The notes under the pieces: model-generated | The model's database searches: none | The model's input: the letters and a program-made list of their open reading frames with translations, nothing else | What the model was told of the DNA's origin: nothing | NCBI GenBank assembly: GCA_963764525.1 | Contig: CAVXTC010000010.1 | Location: 124,001-188,000 of the forward strand | Source of the DNA: DATDIC01 sp963764525 | GTDB taxonomy: Bacteria; Pseudomonadota; Alphaproteobacteria; Acetobacterales; Acetobacteraceae | DNA: 64,000 nt | Direction of reading: 5' to 3' | Position numbers and translations under genes: made by a program | In this document: positions 25,433 through 35,609 of the stretch, piece by piece | Layout of the letters: each line of letters begins with the position of its first letter | Numbering within the stretch: the stretch's first letter is position 1

Positions 25433-27847
25433 TCAGGCTGCCGCGGCGGCCTCGATCACCGGGGATTTCATCGCACAATCGCCGCCAGTCTGTTTCGAGC
25501 CATTGAACCAGCCCAGCGTGGCGGCGAGCGGCTTCGGCCGGTCGAAATAGAAGCCCTGCACCTCGTCGCAGCCGGCGTCCCGCAATTCGTTGAGTTGCTC
25601 GGCGGTCTCCACCCCTTCGGCGGTGGTGCTCATGCCAAGCTGGTGCGCCAGGCCGGCGATGGATGTGACGATCGCCAGGCAATCCGGGCGCGTGCCGATC
25701 TCGCGCACGAACGACTGGTCGATCTTGATCTTGTCGAACGGGAAGCTGCGCAGATAGCTCAGGCTGGAATAGCCGGTGCCGAAATCATCCAGCGCGATCC
25801 GCACCCCGAGCGCCCGAAGCTGGTGCAGTGTGGAAAGTACTTTTTCGTTGTTCTGCAGTAACGCGGATTCGGTGATCTCGATCTCCAGCCGGTGGGCCGG
25901 CAGGCGGGAGAGCTGCAGCGCCCGTTCGATCGCCGGAACAAGGTTCTCGGCGCGGAACTGCATGGGCGAGAGATTGACCGCGATCTTCACGTGCGCCGGC
26001 CAGGCGGCGGCATCGGCGCAGGCTTTGCGCAGCACCCACTCGCCGATCGGGTTGATCAGACGAAGGTCCTCGGCGATCGGGATGAACTGGCCCGGCGGGA
26101 TCATCCCGCGCTCCGGATGGTGCCAGCGCAACAGGGCTTCGAAGCCGCTCACCTGGCCGCGCCGGAGATCGAATTGCGGCTGATAGAACAGCTCAAGCTG
26201 GGAACGCGACAGGGCTTCTCGCAGGTCGAGTTCGATCGCCCGCCGGGCCTGGATCTCGGCGTCCATGTCGGCCTCGAAGAAGCGATAGGTGCCGCGACCG
26301 TCCGCCTTGGCGCGATAGAGCGCGAGATCGGCGCATTTCAGCAGGATGTCGGCGCTGGCCCCACCCGCCTCGGCGATCGCGATACCGATGCTGACACTGA
26401 CGATCGCCGGCTGGCCGTCGATTTCGTATGGCTGGCGAAGTTCCTCGACGATCCGTTGGGCCAGCGTTTCGGCCTCGGCCGGCTGCTCGGCGGAGAATTG
26501 CAGGATGGCGAATTCGTCGCCGCCGAGCCGGGCCACCAGGTCGCCGTTGCGCACGCACGCCCGCAGTCGCCGCGCCACCGCTTCGAGCAGGGCGTCGCCG
26601 GCGGGATGACCGAGGGTGTCGTTCACGTCCTTGAAGAAGTCGAGATCGAGGCACAGCACGCCGAGCGCATCGGACGGCCGGCGGATCTGCTCGAGCGCGG
26701 TTTCCATCCGCTCACGGAACAGCAGCCGATTCGGCAGGCCGGTCAGCGCATCGTGGTGCGCCATGAAGCGAATTCGCGCCTCGGCCTGGCGGCGTTCGCT
26801 GATATCCTCATAGGTGGCGACCCAGCCGCCGTCGTCCATCGGCTGGTGCGAGACCGAAAGCGCCCGCCCCGCCGCATCTTCCTGGATGAACCGCCACGGG
26901 CGGCGGGTGGCGGCCAGCGATTGCTGTTCCAGCCAGATGGTCTCGACGATGCGCCGGTCATAGCGGCCCATCGCGTGGATGCCGCGGAACACGTCCGCCA
27001 ACGCTTCGCCCGGCTGCACGCTGTCGGCCGACAGGCCGAACAGATCCAGGAAGCGCACGTTGCAAACGATCATGCGCTGCTCGGCGTCGGCCATGCAGAG
27101 CGCCTGGGACATGTTGTTGAGCGCCGCATCGAACCGGGCATTGCGGGTACGCAGTTCGAGGTCGCGGGCATGGAGGTCCTTGCCGGTGCGTTGCAACTCG
27201 GTGTGGGCCCGCTTGAGCAGTCGGTTATGCCACGACAACATGCCGATCAACCCGAAGCCGCAGGCGATCAGGGTGCCGAGCAGACCGGAAAAGATCCACT
27301 GCAGCCGCACCAGCTCTTGGAAGTCGCGGTTGGCGATGTTGCTGCTGAGCACATAGGCGACCGACGAGAGCCGCACCAGCTTGGCGTTGAGCGGCATCAG
27401 CACGGCCAGCAGCTTGCCGGCGGTGTCCGGCCGGTCGAGCGCAGCCGAGAGCGACCGTGCCGTCGTGATCCCGGCCGCGAGATCGGCTGCGATCACATTC
27501 AGTTGCGGCCGTTGCTCGATGAAATGGCCGACCTCTCCGTTGGTCAGCACCTGGAGCCTGTTTGTTACGATATCCATCCACATGCTGACCGCGTCGTCAT
27601 CGACCCCGGAATCGGGGATCTTGCTGGCGCCGATCGCCGCTTCCAGCCGCGCCAGCTCGAGCCCGGCCTGACTGGTCAGCCAGGTGATGTTGTAGCGCGC
27701 TTCCGAGTCCAGCACCGCCTGACGCTGCGCGATCAGCACCGAGGCATACAGTGCCGCTGCGGCGAGAAAGCCGATCACGCCGACAAACACCAGCTTGAGC
27801 CGCAAGCTCGGGATCACCCGCAGGCCCGGTGGAGGTTCCGCGGTCAT
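25433..27847 (-). CDS. PAS-GGDEF-EAL membrane protein (c-di-GMP turnover)
   Basis: 804 residues. The N-terminal helix LKLVFVGVIGFLAAAALYAS and a second helix near residue 190 (FSGLLGTLIACGFGLIGML) bracket a periplasmic sensor region. A PAS domain follows (NNMSQALCMADAEQRMIVCN). The GGDEF domain has an intact RLGGDEFAIL active site and LCLDLDFFKDVND. The EAL domain reads VSGFEALLRWHHPE, with VNLSPMQFR, LEIEITESAL, IALDDFGTGYSSL and IKIDQSFV. Both catalytic sites look complete, so it may make and degrade cyclic di-GMP. Its stop is close to the start of the next gene; operon with the gene at 27850 is likely. Confidence 0.92.
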   Translation of the reverse strand: MTAEPPPGLRVIPSLRLKLVFVGVIGFLAAAALYASVLIAQRQAVLDSEARYNITWLTSQAGLELARLEAAIGASKIPDSGVDDDAVSMWMDIVTNRLQVLTNGEVGHFIEQRPQLNVIAADLAAGITTARSLSAALDRPDTAGKLLAVLMPLNAKLVRLSSVAYVLSSNIANRDFQELVRLQWIFSGLLGTLIACGFGLIGMLSWHNRLLKRAHTELQRTGKDLHARDLELRTRNARFDAALNNMSQALCMADAEQRMIVCNVRFLDLFGLSADSVQPGEALADVFRGIHAMGRYDRRIVETIWLEQQSLAATRRPWRFIQEDAAGRALSVSHQPMDDGGWVATYEDISERRQAEARIRFMAHHDALTGLPNRLLFRERMETALEQIRRPSDALGVLCLDLDFFKDVNDTLGHPAGDALLEAVARRLRACVRNGDLVARLGGDEFAILQFSAEQPAEAETLAQRIVEELRQPYEIDGQPAIVSVSIGIAIAEAGGASADILLKCADLALYRAKADGRGTYRFFEADMDAEIQARRAIELDLREALSRSQLELFYQPQFDLRRGQVSGFEALLRWHHPERGMIPPGQFIPIAEDLRLINPIGEWVLRKACADAAAWPAHVKIAVNLSPMQFRAENLVPAIERALQLSRLPAHRLEIEITESALLQNNEKVLSTLHQLRALGVRIALDDFGTGYSSLSYLRSFPFDKIKIDQSFVREIGTRPDCLAIVTSIAGLAHQLGMSTTAEGVETAEQLNELRDAGCDEVQGFYFDRPKPLAATLGWFNGSKQTGGDCAMKSPVIEAAAAA

Positions 27848-27849
27848 GG

Positions 27850-28374
27850 TCAGACGACCTGCATCTCCGCGACCTGCCAGGCGGAGCGGCTGTAATAGGT
27901 TTGCCGCTGCAAGTCAGGGTCGCTGTCGAACGGATATACGATGAACAGCGGCCCCTTGTCGCTGATCGGCATGTAAGCGCCGTTGCGCTTGAGCGCGAGC
28001 AGCACGCCGAAGCGGCTGAAATCGGCAATCGGGATTTGCGTGGTGTAGTCATTGAGCGCGGTGACCACCACGGTTTTTCCGGTCGCGCCGACGTCCTGCA
28101 GGAGTTTCTGCATCAGCACGCCTTCGAACTGGACGGCGGTGTCGTACCAGGGGGTGCGGGTGCGGAACGAGCTCCAACCAAGCGCCTCGATCATCGGTCG
28201 GTCGAACACCGCTTTATCGCCGCGGTTGTGTACCGTGATGGCACCGGAGATGGTGAGGATCGGCTTGCCGGTCGGCGGCGGCAGAGGCGGCAGATCGGCC
28301 GCGCCAGCGCGCCGCGGCAGCCCAGTCACGGCGGCAATCAGGCCGCCGGCAACGGATCGTCTGGTCAGCAACAT
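27850..28374 (-). CDS. Exported molybdopterin-oxidoreductase-like protein
   Basis: About 174 residues. MLLTRRSVAGGLIAAVTGLP looks like a twin-arginine-type leader. The mature part (ILTISGAITVHNRGD, FDRPMIEALGWSSFRTRTPW, LQDVGATGKTVVVTALNDYT, DKGPLFIVYPFDSD) matches the small oxidoreductase molybdopterin-binding-like domain found beside sensor proteins. It lies immediately upstream of the GGDEF/EAL gene on the same strand, ending two bases before its start. It may give that protein a periplasmic input. Confidence 0.7.
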   Translation of the reverse strand: MLLTRRSVAGGLIAAVTGLPRRAGAADLPPLPPPTGKPILTISGAITVHNRGDKAVFDRPMIEALGWSSFRTRTPWYDTAVQFEGVLMQKLLQDVGATGKTVVVTALNDYTTQIPIADFSRFGVLLALKRNGAYMPISDKGPLFIVYPFDSDPDLQRQTYYSRSAWQVAEMQVV

Positions 28375-28417
28375 AGATACCTCCCCAACAGGAACCTGAT
28401 CAGGCAGCATCGGCGGG

Positions 28418-29318
28418 TCAGGTTAACGGAAGATGACGCCTCCTGCGCATTATCGAACCGAATCCCAACCGGACCCGGCCGGCGCCGATCCCCCGACGCT
28501 CAGTGATGATCAACATGAGCCCGGCGCTCAGTATCAGGGCGGCGCCGAGCAGCACGCAGCGTCCGGGCACGTCGCCCCAGACGGCGAAGCCGAGCAGGAA
28601 GGCCCAGACCAGAGCGGTGTATTCGAGCGGAGCGGTCAGCGATGCCGGCGCCCGGCGCGCTGCTTCGAACAGGCAGAACTGGCCGAACCCGCCGAGCAGG
28701 GCGACCTGCAGCAGCAACGCGGCTTCCGCGCCGCTGGGACGGTGCCAGGCGAGCGCCGAGACGATGCCGGTGGCGATGAAGAAGAACGCGTTGTTATAGA
28801 GCATCTGCACCAGCGACGGCTCATGCCGGGCGATCACCCGTGTCAGGATGACGCCGACCGCCCACAGTGCAGCGGCCAGCAACACCAGTGCCGCCGCCGG
28901 CGACAGCGACAGACCGGCCGGACTGGCCGCCGCGACGGTACCGGCAAAGCCGATGCCGACCGCCGCCCAGCGCGCCCGCCCGACGGTTTCTTTCAACAGC
29001 GGCGCTGCCAGCAGCGCGACGATCACCGGCGCGGTGAACCACAGCGTGATGAGCTGCGCCAGCGGCAGGACGCGGGCCGCGGTGAAGTAGCAGAACCAGG
29101 CTGCCAAAGTAACGACGCCGCGGCACAGCAGCAGGCCCAGGATCGGGGTTTGCCGCGCCTGAACCAGCAGCCGGCGGCCGGCCGGCCACCAGGCAGCCCG
29201 CCATCACGATGGCGCTGCGCACGAACAGCACCTGACAGACCGGCACCGTGACCACCAGCCATTTGACCGTGGCGTCCTGCATCGCGAGCAGCGAATAGGC
29301 CAGCAGGGCGAGCAGCAT
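28418..29318 (-). CDS. DMT/EamA-family transporter (frameshifted)
   Basis: A ten-helix drug/metabolite transporter. The N-terminal part MLLALLAYSLLAMQDATVKW is EamA-like. The frame breaks near 29175, after VMAGCLVAGR, and continues as AAWFCYFTAARVLPLAQLIT, APVIVALLAAPLLKETVGRA and LVWAFLLGFAVWGDVPG. The 901-bp span has one surplus base. Alternating helices with charged loops fill the whole span, so the gene is real. The exported substrate is unknown. Confidence 0.78.
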
Positions 29319-29391
29319 CCCGAGCGTCAGACGCTCCAGCCCGGTCTGGCCAGCCTGGTCTTACTGTGGCGGGCGACGTCGGACACCCCGG

Positions 29392-30056
29392 TCAGTTGCC
29401 TTGCTGAAGCCCGAGACACTCCGCAGGAATTCCTGCTTGAGCGGCTCCTTCGGTGAAATCCCCGTAATAGGCGCTGGTGACCATGCGGCTGCGATGGCTC
29501 GCCCGCACGCCGCGATGCGTCTTGCACATGTGGACCGCACTGATGCGTACCGCCACGCCGCGCGGCGCCGTGCGGTCCATGAGGAACTGGCCAATCTGCT
29601 TGACCAGTTCCTCCTGGATTTGCAGCCGGGCAGCGAAATGGTGCACCACACGATCGTATTTCGACAGGCCGATGATGCGTCCGTCCACCGCCGGCAGCAC
29701 CCCGATGAAGGCTTCGCCATAGATCGGCATGAGGTGATGGGCGCAGGTCGATCGGATCTCGATCGGGCCGGTGACAATGAGCTGATCGAACGCCTCCACG
29801 TTGGCGAAATCGGTCATTTCCGGAGGATCGCTGAAGCGGCCGTGCATGATTTCTTCGACGAACATGCGCGCCACCCGGCGCGGGCGTATCTCGCGTGTGG
29901 TGATCGTTGCGATGATCGATCTGCAACACGTCGAACAGTTCGGCCAGCTTGCTTTCGGCGGAGTTGATCATCACGGCGCGTTCGGCCTGGCTGAGCGCCT
30001 GTTCAACGGATTCGTTGGCCCGGCCGGACGGCGGAGCCGGTGGATGCTGATGCTCA
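29392..30056 (-). CDS. folE: GTP cyclohydrolase I (frameshifted)
   Basis: FolE converts GTP to dihydroneopterin triphosphate, the first step to folate and to queuosine. The catalytic half is intact: RMFVEEIMHGRFSDP, IEIRSTCAHHLMPIYGEAFI (zinc Cys and His), GRIIGLSKYDRVVHHFAARL and QIQEELVKQIGQFLM, TAPRGVAVRISAVHMCKTHR. The N-terminal part lies in another frame (SGRANESVEQALSQAERAVM), with breaks near 29890 and 30045. The start ATG near 30056 opens MSISIH. It follows queD on the same strand; both belong to the deazapurine/pterin branch. Confidence 0.82.
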
Positions 30057-30062
30057 TGTTGG

Positions 30063-30434
30063 CTACGCCGCCACGGCCAGGCGGTCGGGCGCAGGAACAG
30101 CCTTCGGCGCTGCCGTCGAAGCCGCGGCGTCACCACCACCCGATCCAGCCCGGCAAGCCGGCTGTCCAGGTTCTGCCACAGCCAGCGCGCGACGTTTTCC
30201 AGCGACGGCACCGCCAGCCCATCGATCGAATTGAGGTATTTGTGGTCGAGCTGACCGCGCACCTGCTGCGATTGCCGTTTCGACATCATATAAGTTATGC
30301 GACCAGCCGAACACCGGATCAGGCTCCCCCTGCAGGTACACCACGACCTTGAACGAGTGGCCATGGAGATCCGAGTATGGCTGAATTTGATGCGCAGCCT
30401 CGAACGTGAATTCCTTGAAAGTTTCCACCATCAT
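30063..30434 (-). CDS. queD: 6-carboxytetrahydropterin synthase (frameshifted)
   Basis: QueD makes 6-carboxy-tetrahydropterin for queuosine. The N-terminus is KEFTFEAAHQIQPYSDLHGH with zinc-binding histidines, then FKVVVYLQGEPDPVFGW. After YDVE near 30285 the sequence moves to another frame, VRGQLDHKYLNSIDGLAVPS and LENVARWLWQNLDSRLAGLD, with the conserved LDHKYLN. The C-terminal end is uncertain because of a further break. Followed at once by folE, which makes its substrate precursor. Confidence 0.82.
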   Translation of the reverse strand: MMVETFKEFTFEAAHQIQPYSDLHGHSFKVVVYLQGEPDPVFGWSHNLYDVETAIAAGARSARPQIPQFDRWAGGAVAGKRRALAVAEPGQPACRAGSGGGDAAASTAAPKAVPAPDRLAVAA

Positions 30435-30776
30435 GACCGAAGCCCCCCAGCCCGGATTTCGTGAATGAATGAAACGGATATTTTATCCCAGAGTCAAGAA
30501 CAGATCGTAGTTGGAACCGTCGATACATGTTAATGAAATCTGAAATGCTTGCATCTCAGATACTGCGATTATGCTGATCGCCGATCCAGATTTGCTGCCC
30601 GAATCGAGCAATCTGGACATTGCCCCGGCCACTCGGGCCAGCCGACCCCTCACCGCCATACAGAGTGTCAACATCTTGGAGCCGCTGCAAGCCCCAAATA
30701 CCTGATCTTGCGTTCAGACGCGCCGGCGGTTATCCAGATCCTGGCCGGCACGCAACCGATTCGCCGGCATCAACGA
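30435..30776. other. AT-richer intergenic region between queD and nrdB
   Basis: About 340 bp between divergent genes, AT-rich near queD. It should carry promoters for both. I see the inverted pair ATCTGA/TCAGAT spaced by 12 bases near 30540 but no convincing -35/-10 set or NrdR box. Confidence 0.4.
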
Positions 30777-31886
30777 ATGGACAGCCTGATCATGGACGGC
30801 CTTCCCCCTTCCGACGCCCGCCCCTCCGACACCCATCCGGGCAGCTTCGACCTGCTGACCGAAAATCCGGTCTACAAGCCGTTCCGATACCCCTGGGCCT
30901 ATGAGGCATGGCTCACCCAGCAACGCGTCCACTGGCTGCCCGAAGAAGTGCCGCTGGCCGACGACGTGAAGGACTGGCACCGCAATCTGACCGATCCCGA
31001 GCGCAATCTGCTGACGCAAATATTCCGCTTCTTTACGCAGGCCGATGTCGAGGTGAACAACTGCTATATGAAGCACTACAGTCGCGTGTTCAAACCGACC
31101 GAAGTGCTGATGATGCTGTCGGCCTTCTCAAATACCGAGACGATTCACATCGCCGCCTACAGCCATCTGCTCGACACCATCGGCATGCCGGAACTCGAAT
31201 ATCAGGCATTCCTCAAATATAAGGAGATGAAGGACAAGTACGATTACATGCAGGGCTTCTCGATGGACAGCCGGCATGACATCGCCAAGACGCTCGCCGC
31301 TTTCGGCGCCTTCACCGAAGGCCTGCAACTGTTCGCCTCGTTCGCCATCCTGCTGAACTTCCCGCGCTTCGGGAAAATGAAGGGAATGGGCCAGATCATC
31401 TCCTGGTCGGTGCGCGACGAGACGCTGCACTGCGTGTCGGTGATCCGGCTGTTCCGCACCTTCATCCAGGAAAATCCCGAAATCTGGACCGAGCAGTTGA
31501 AGCGCGAGATCTACGCCACCTGCGCCACCATCGTCGATCATGAGGACGCGTTCATCGATCTCGCGTTCGAACAGGGCGCGGTCGAGGGCCTGACCGCCCG
31601 CGAGGTCAAGGAGTATATCCGCTACATCGCCGACCGCCGGCTGGTGCAGCTTGGGCTGAACCCGATCTATCATCTGGCGCGCAATCCGCTGCCCTGGCTC
31701 GACGAAATGCTGAACGCGGTGGAGCACGCCAATTTTTTCGAGAATCGCGCGACCGAGTACAGCAGGGCCTCGACGATCGGCACCTGGGAAGAGGCGTTCG
31801 GACCGGTTGCGCCGACCCAGGCGGCGTTGCCGGCCGTGGGCAACGGGTCCGGCTTTCGAGACGAGGCGGCCGGTCAGATTACGTGA
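30777..31886 (+). CDS. nrdB: Class I ribonucleotide reductase beta subunit
   Basis: The small subunit of aerobic ribonucleotide reductase, which houses the diiron-tyrosyl radical cofactor. Metal ligands and radical site are visible: QADVEVNNCYMKHYS (Glu), NTETIHIAAYSHLLDT (Glu, His, and Tyr seven residues after the Glu as in class Ia), EGLQLFASFAILLNF (Glu) and SVRDETLHCVSVIRLF (Glu, His). 369 residues from the ATG at 30777; a second ATG at 30792 is possible. The alpha subunit gene is not in the window, so it is transcribed separately. Confidence 0.92.
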   Translation: MDSLIMDGLPPSDARPSDTHPGSFDLLTENPVYKPFRYPWAYEAWLTQQRVHWLPEEVPLADDVKDWHRNLTDPERNLLTQIFRFFTQADVEVNNCYMKHYSRVFKPTEVLMMLSAFSNTETIHIAAYSHLLDTIGMPELEYQAFLKYKEMKDKYDYMQGFSMDSRHDIAKTLAAFGAFTEGLQLFASFAILLNFPRFGKMKGMGQIISWSVRDETLHCVSVIRLFRTFIQENPEIWTEQLKREIYATCATIVDHEDAFIDLAFEQGAVEGLTAREVKEYIRYIADRRLVQLGLNPIYHLARNPLPWLDEMLNAVEHANFFENRATEYSRASTIGTWEEAFGPVAPTQAALPAVGNGSGFRDEAAGQIT

Positions 31887-32005
31887 CCGCATCCGCCGCG
31901 GCATCAGGCAAAATCGCGCGAGACTGTCCCGGAACCGGAAATAACGCCTGAATACCCCGGCGATGATGCGCTGGTGATCCAGCGCCGTCGCAAACTAGGA
32001 TACCG

Positions 32006-32347
32006 GTGAGGGAAACGAGACGCAGCAAGGTGACGTGTGTGAGCCACGCAGACGAAGAGGTCGCCCGCGACAGCCCGGCCAGCCCTGCCGGGGCGCCCCG
32101 CTATAGCCGGCGCCTGTCGGACAAGATCCTCATCGCATTCCACCATGCCTGCGACCAGGGCGACCTGGAAGTGGCCGAACAGCTTTTGCACGTGCTGGAA
32201 ATGATGCTGACCCGCCGGCCGCTTACCCCGGACGGCACACGCCGGCGAAACATGGAAAGCCTGGTCGCCGCGCACGAGCGGCTTTGGTATCTGCGCCACC
32301 CGCAATCAGATTCGATTGAGGGCCGACGCTCCGACCGGCCCCGCTGA
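32006..32347 (+). CDS. Conserved hypothetical protein
   Basis: A soluble, helical protein of about 113 residues: RRLSDKILIAFHHACDQGDL, EVAEQLLHVLEMMLTRRP and MESLVAAHERLWYLRHP. The mix of acidic and hydrophobic heptads suggests helical hairpins. I believe similar proteins are found in related alphaproteobacteria but cannot name a function. The start could be GTG 32006 or GTG 32039; neither has a strong ribosome site. Convergent with the methyltransferase. Confidence 0.6.
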   Translation: MRETRRSKVTCVSHADEEVARDSPASPAGAPRYSRRLSDKILIAFHHACDQGDLEVAEQLLHVLEMMLTRRPLTPDGTRRRNMESLVAAHERLWYLRHPQSDSIEGRRSDRPR

Positions 32348-32365
32348 CTGATCCCACAGAACTCC

Positions 32366-33085
32366 CTACTGATCCAGCGGGCAGCCAGCGCGCAGGACGG
32401 CCTCTGCCTCGGGCGTGAACGCACCGTCGGCTTCATGCAGCGTCAGGCCGGCCAGCAGTCGCGACGTCCCGCGCCACCCCTTCACGCCGCGCATCAGCGC
32501 CAGCTTTGCCGGGCGGCCCGCCCGCGGCCACAGCGGCAGCAGTGCCGCCAGCGGGCAGCCGGCCGCATCAGTGCGGTCAGCACCGCGGCAACTCGGCGGC
32601 GGGTGCAATCAGGGTCAGTGTGCCCCGGGGGCGCAGCCGCTCGCCCATTGCCCGCGCCCAGGCGGCGAGCAGATACGGGCTGCCCCGCTTGGCGACCTCA
32701 CGCGCGGGATCCGGCGAGGCCGTCCCGCCGCTCGGTGATACGGCGGATTGGCACAGGCGTGGTCGAAGGTGCCGAGGGTGCCTGCGTTGGCAATATCCGC
32801 CGCCACGAACCCCAGCGCCGGCCATCCGTTCGCCGCGGCGTTACGGCGCGCCAACTCGACCAGATCGGGCGAAATTTCCACCCCGAGGCCGGAAATCCCC
32901 GGCACGCGGGCGGCCAGACACAGCAACGCAGCGCCGGCGCCGCTGCCGGCCTCGAGCACGCGATCCCCGCTGCGGGCCGGGACCGATGCAGCAAGCAGAA
33001 CCGGTTCAATCCCGCTGCGGAATCCCCGGCAGGGTTGCGCATACCGCACCCGTCCGCCGAGCAGGCTGCCTTCGGTGGTTTCCAC
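32366..33085 (-). CDS. tRNA1(Val) N6-adenine methyltransferase-like (TrmN6 family; frameshifted)
   Basis: An S-adenosylmethionine-dependent methyltransferase. The sequence VETTEGSLLGGRVRYAQPCR, GFRSGIEPVLLAASVPAR, DRVLEAGSGAGAALLCLAAR (SAM site) and FDHACANPPYH (NPPY motif of N6-adenine methylases) matches TrmN6/YfiC. After NPPYH the frame changes near 32750 (REVAKRGSPYLLAAWARAMG) and again near 32600 (GRPAKLALMRGVKGWRG). The C-terminal SPYLL and KGWRG blocks fit the family. GTG start at 33085, four bases past the preceding stop. Confidence 0.78.
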
Positions 33086-33089
33086 CCAT

Positions 33090-34022
33090 TCAGCGTGCCT
33101 GCTGGATGGCCGACAAGATCCAGTGGCCGCCGCGGGCGCGCACGAAGGTCCAAAGCTCGGTCGCGGTGACGTGCTCGGTCGGGCTGCCATCGACGATCCG
33201 TCCGGTGCCGTCGCGGGTCACGTCGATCATCGAAAAGCGCATCGCCACCGTGGCGTAATCCCGGCCGTGCTCGCTCCAGGCCTGCGCGAGATCGCCCTGC
33301 ACCAGGCGCACGTCGGTGACCGTGTTGCGCACGCCGCGGCTTGCCTGGTCGGTGAGTTGTTCGGCGAAATAACTGACCATCTCCGGCGTGCACAGGGCGG
33401 TCAGCGCGTTCAGGTCATGACGGCTCCAAGCCGCCTGGACGGCTTGCAGCGTTGCTCGAACTGCTGGTAGTCGCCGGGGCTGATGGCGATCGGCGGTGAT
33501 CCGCCGCCGCCCATTGGCATCGGCGCGCGGGCCGGGGCGCGGCGCCGTTCATGCCGCGGCCGAACCATGCCCGGCGCCGCCGGCGAAGACCGGGGACGGG
33601 CCGCGGAACAGGCGCAACAGCCAGCGCACGATCAGCACGATCAGCAGCATGCGGAACAGGAAGCCGAACAGGCCGAAAAACCCGCCGAAGCCAAAGCCAT
33701 GGCCGAACAGCATGCTGCCGAGCCCGACGCCGAGCAGACCGCCCAGGAAGCCGGAGCCGAAGCCGCCGAACCCGAACCCTGGCCAGTACCCCGGCGCCGC
33801 GTAGCGCGAGCCATAGCTCGGCGACGGCGCGTTCGGCGTCAGGCTGCGCTGCATCGGCTGCGCCGAATAGGGCGCGGTGCGGGTCGCCGGCGGCGCCGAA
33901 TACGTGAAGCCGCCGCGGCTGCCGAACGAGCCGCCGCCGCCGGCGCGCGCATCGGCGAGCCCCGGCGTGAGCGCCAGCGCCAGGGCGGCGACGGCGGCAA
34001 GCAGAACAGGCGTGCGGCGCAT
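33090..34022 (-). CDS. Tim44-like domain membrane protein (frameshifted)
   Basis: Signal peptide (LLAAVAALALALTPGLADA), then a glycine/serine-rich segment (RAGGGGSFGSRGGFTYSAPP), a glycine-rich membrane region (FGFGGFFGLFGFLFRMLLIV) and a C-terminal Tim44-like domain (MVSYFAEQLTDQASRGVRNT, then HVTATELWTFVRARGGHWIL). The frame changes at about 33500, between GHGSAAA and the Tim44 domain; the joining stretch is in another frame. Proteins of this design are widespread in alphaproteobacteria; the function is not established. Confidence 0.75.
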
Positions 34023-34125
34023 CCGAATGCTTCTCTTTCGTGTTGAACGTGCCGCGAATATGGTGCGCCGCCGGCGCCCCTGACAGGGGAGCCACCGGCG
34101 CGGGGAGGCGCGGGCTGGGGAGGCG

Positions 34126-35459
34126 TCAGGCGCCGGCCATCGTCATCCCGTCGACCCGCACGGTCGGGCGCATCCGTGCCGCGGCGGAACACCAGATCAT
34201 TCGCCGGCGTGAGGTGCGCGAACATCTCGATCAGGTTGCCGGCGATGGTGATCTCCGCCACCGGCTCGGCGATCGCGCCATCGCGGATCATGAAGCCCGC
34301 CGCGCCCCGGCTGTAATCGCCGGTCACGCCGTTGACGCCCATGCCGATCAGCTCGGTGACGTACAGACCCGAGCTTGATATCGGCCATCAGCTCCGCCGG
34401 CGTGAGCGGGCCAGCGGCGAGGAACAGATTGCTGGGCGACGGTGACGGCGGACCGCCGGTGCCGCGCGCGGCGTGTCCGGTCGAGACCAAGCCAAGCTGG
34501 CGGGCCGAGCGGCTGTCGAGCAGCCACGTGGTCAGCACGCCGTCCTCGATCAGCGCGCGCGGCGCGGTTGGCGTGCCCTCGCCGTCGAACGGCGCGCGAG
34601 CGCAGGCCGCGCACGCGCCGCGGATCGTCGCGGACGTCGATGCCGGGGGCGAAGATGCGCTGGCCCAGCCTGTCCTTCAGGAACGAGGTGCCGCGGGCGA
34701 TCGCCGCGCCGTTGATCGCGCCGGCGAGGTGCCCGAGCAGGCTTCCCGCCACCCGCGGATCATAGACGACCGGCAGCTTCGCGGTCTTCGGCCGGCCCGG
34801 GTTCAGCCGGGCGACCGCGCGTTCGCCGGCGCTGCGGCCGATCTTTGCCGGGTCGTCCAGGTCCGCCAGGTGGACGGTGGAATGGTAGTCGTAGTCGCGC
34901 TGCATCCCGGTCCCGCGTACCGGCCAGCGCGGTGGCCGAGACCGAGTGACTGGTGCGCACCGCGCGGCCGGCAAACCCGGCCGAGGTGACCAGCAGCGCC
35001 TCGGTGCGGCCGAAGCCGGCGTCGGCGCCTTCGGAGTTGGTGACGCCGTGGACCGCCAGCGCCGCCTCCTCGGCCGCGGCGGCGCGGGCGGCCAGCGCCG
35101 CCGCGTCGGGCTCGGCCGGGTCGTCCAGGTCGAGCGCCACCGGCTCCGGCGGCGCAGCGGTGTCGGCGAGCCCGCTATAGGGATCGTCGGGCACCACGCG
35201 CGCCATCGCGACGGCGCGCTCGGCCAGCAGGGCGAAGCCGGCGGGGTCGATCGCGGTGGACGAAACGATCGCCGCTTTCCGGCCGACGAACACGCGCAGC
35301 CCGAGATCGCGGCCTTCCGACCGCTCGACATGCTCGGTCTTGCCGAGCCGGCTGTTGCACCGACAGCGAGGTGCCGGCGATCAGCACGGCATCGGCGGCA
35401 TCGGCCCCGGCGGCGCGGGCGCGGGCGATCAGGTCGTGCAGCAGGTCGAGATAGGTCAT
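34126..35459 (-). CDS. pmbA: TldD/PmbA-family metallopeptidase, PmbA-like (several frameshifts)
   Basis: Successive frames give one PmbA-type protein of about 440 residues: MTYLDLLHDLIARARAAGAD, then GRKAAIVSSTAIDPAGFALL, AVAMARVVPDDPYSGLAD, GTGMQRDYDYHSTVHLADLD, DPRVAGSLLGHLAGAINGAA, TTWLLDSRSARQLGL, GVNGVTGDYSRGAAGFMIRD and finally VRVDGMTMAGA at the stop. TldD/PmbA proteins mature peptides and degrade small antitoxins. At least four breaks, mostly in G/C runs. It follows the M16 protease gene. Confidence 0.8.
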
Positions 35460-35501
35460 GGCATCGCCGGCCTCGCGTATACCGTGTCGCACGTCGTATG
35501 G

Positions 35502-35568
35502 GTAGGGCGGAAAAGCGCAGCGCAGTCCACCGTCCGGAATGGCAGATGCGCTTGCTTTTCCGCCCTAC
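35502..35568. repeat. Palindromic repeat (REP-like), copy 1
   Basis: GTAGGGCGGAAAAGCGCAGC at the left and its inverse CTTTTCCGCCCTAC at the right. The interior has diverged from the two other copies (48524-48585 and 53022-53089). It lies between the M16 and pmbA genes. Confidence 0.8.
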
Positions 35569-35609
35569 ACTTCGCCGGAGCCCGACGACCGCTGAAGCAC
35601 GCCCAGTCA

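Noticed and set aside
25892..27895. A 667-codon open frame on the + strand
   Set aside because: It is antisense to the GGDEF/EAL gene, whose motifs are complete on the other strand.
30435..30776. A regulatory RNA or NrdR boxes upstream of nrdB
   Set aside because: The region is AT-richer with weak inverted repeats only; nothing fits an NrdR box or a known riboswitch.
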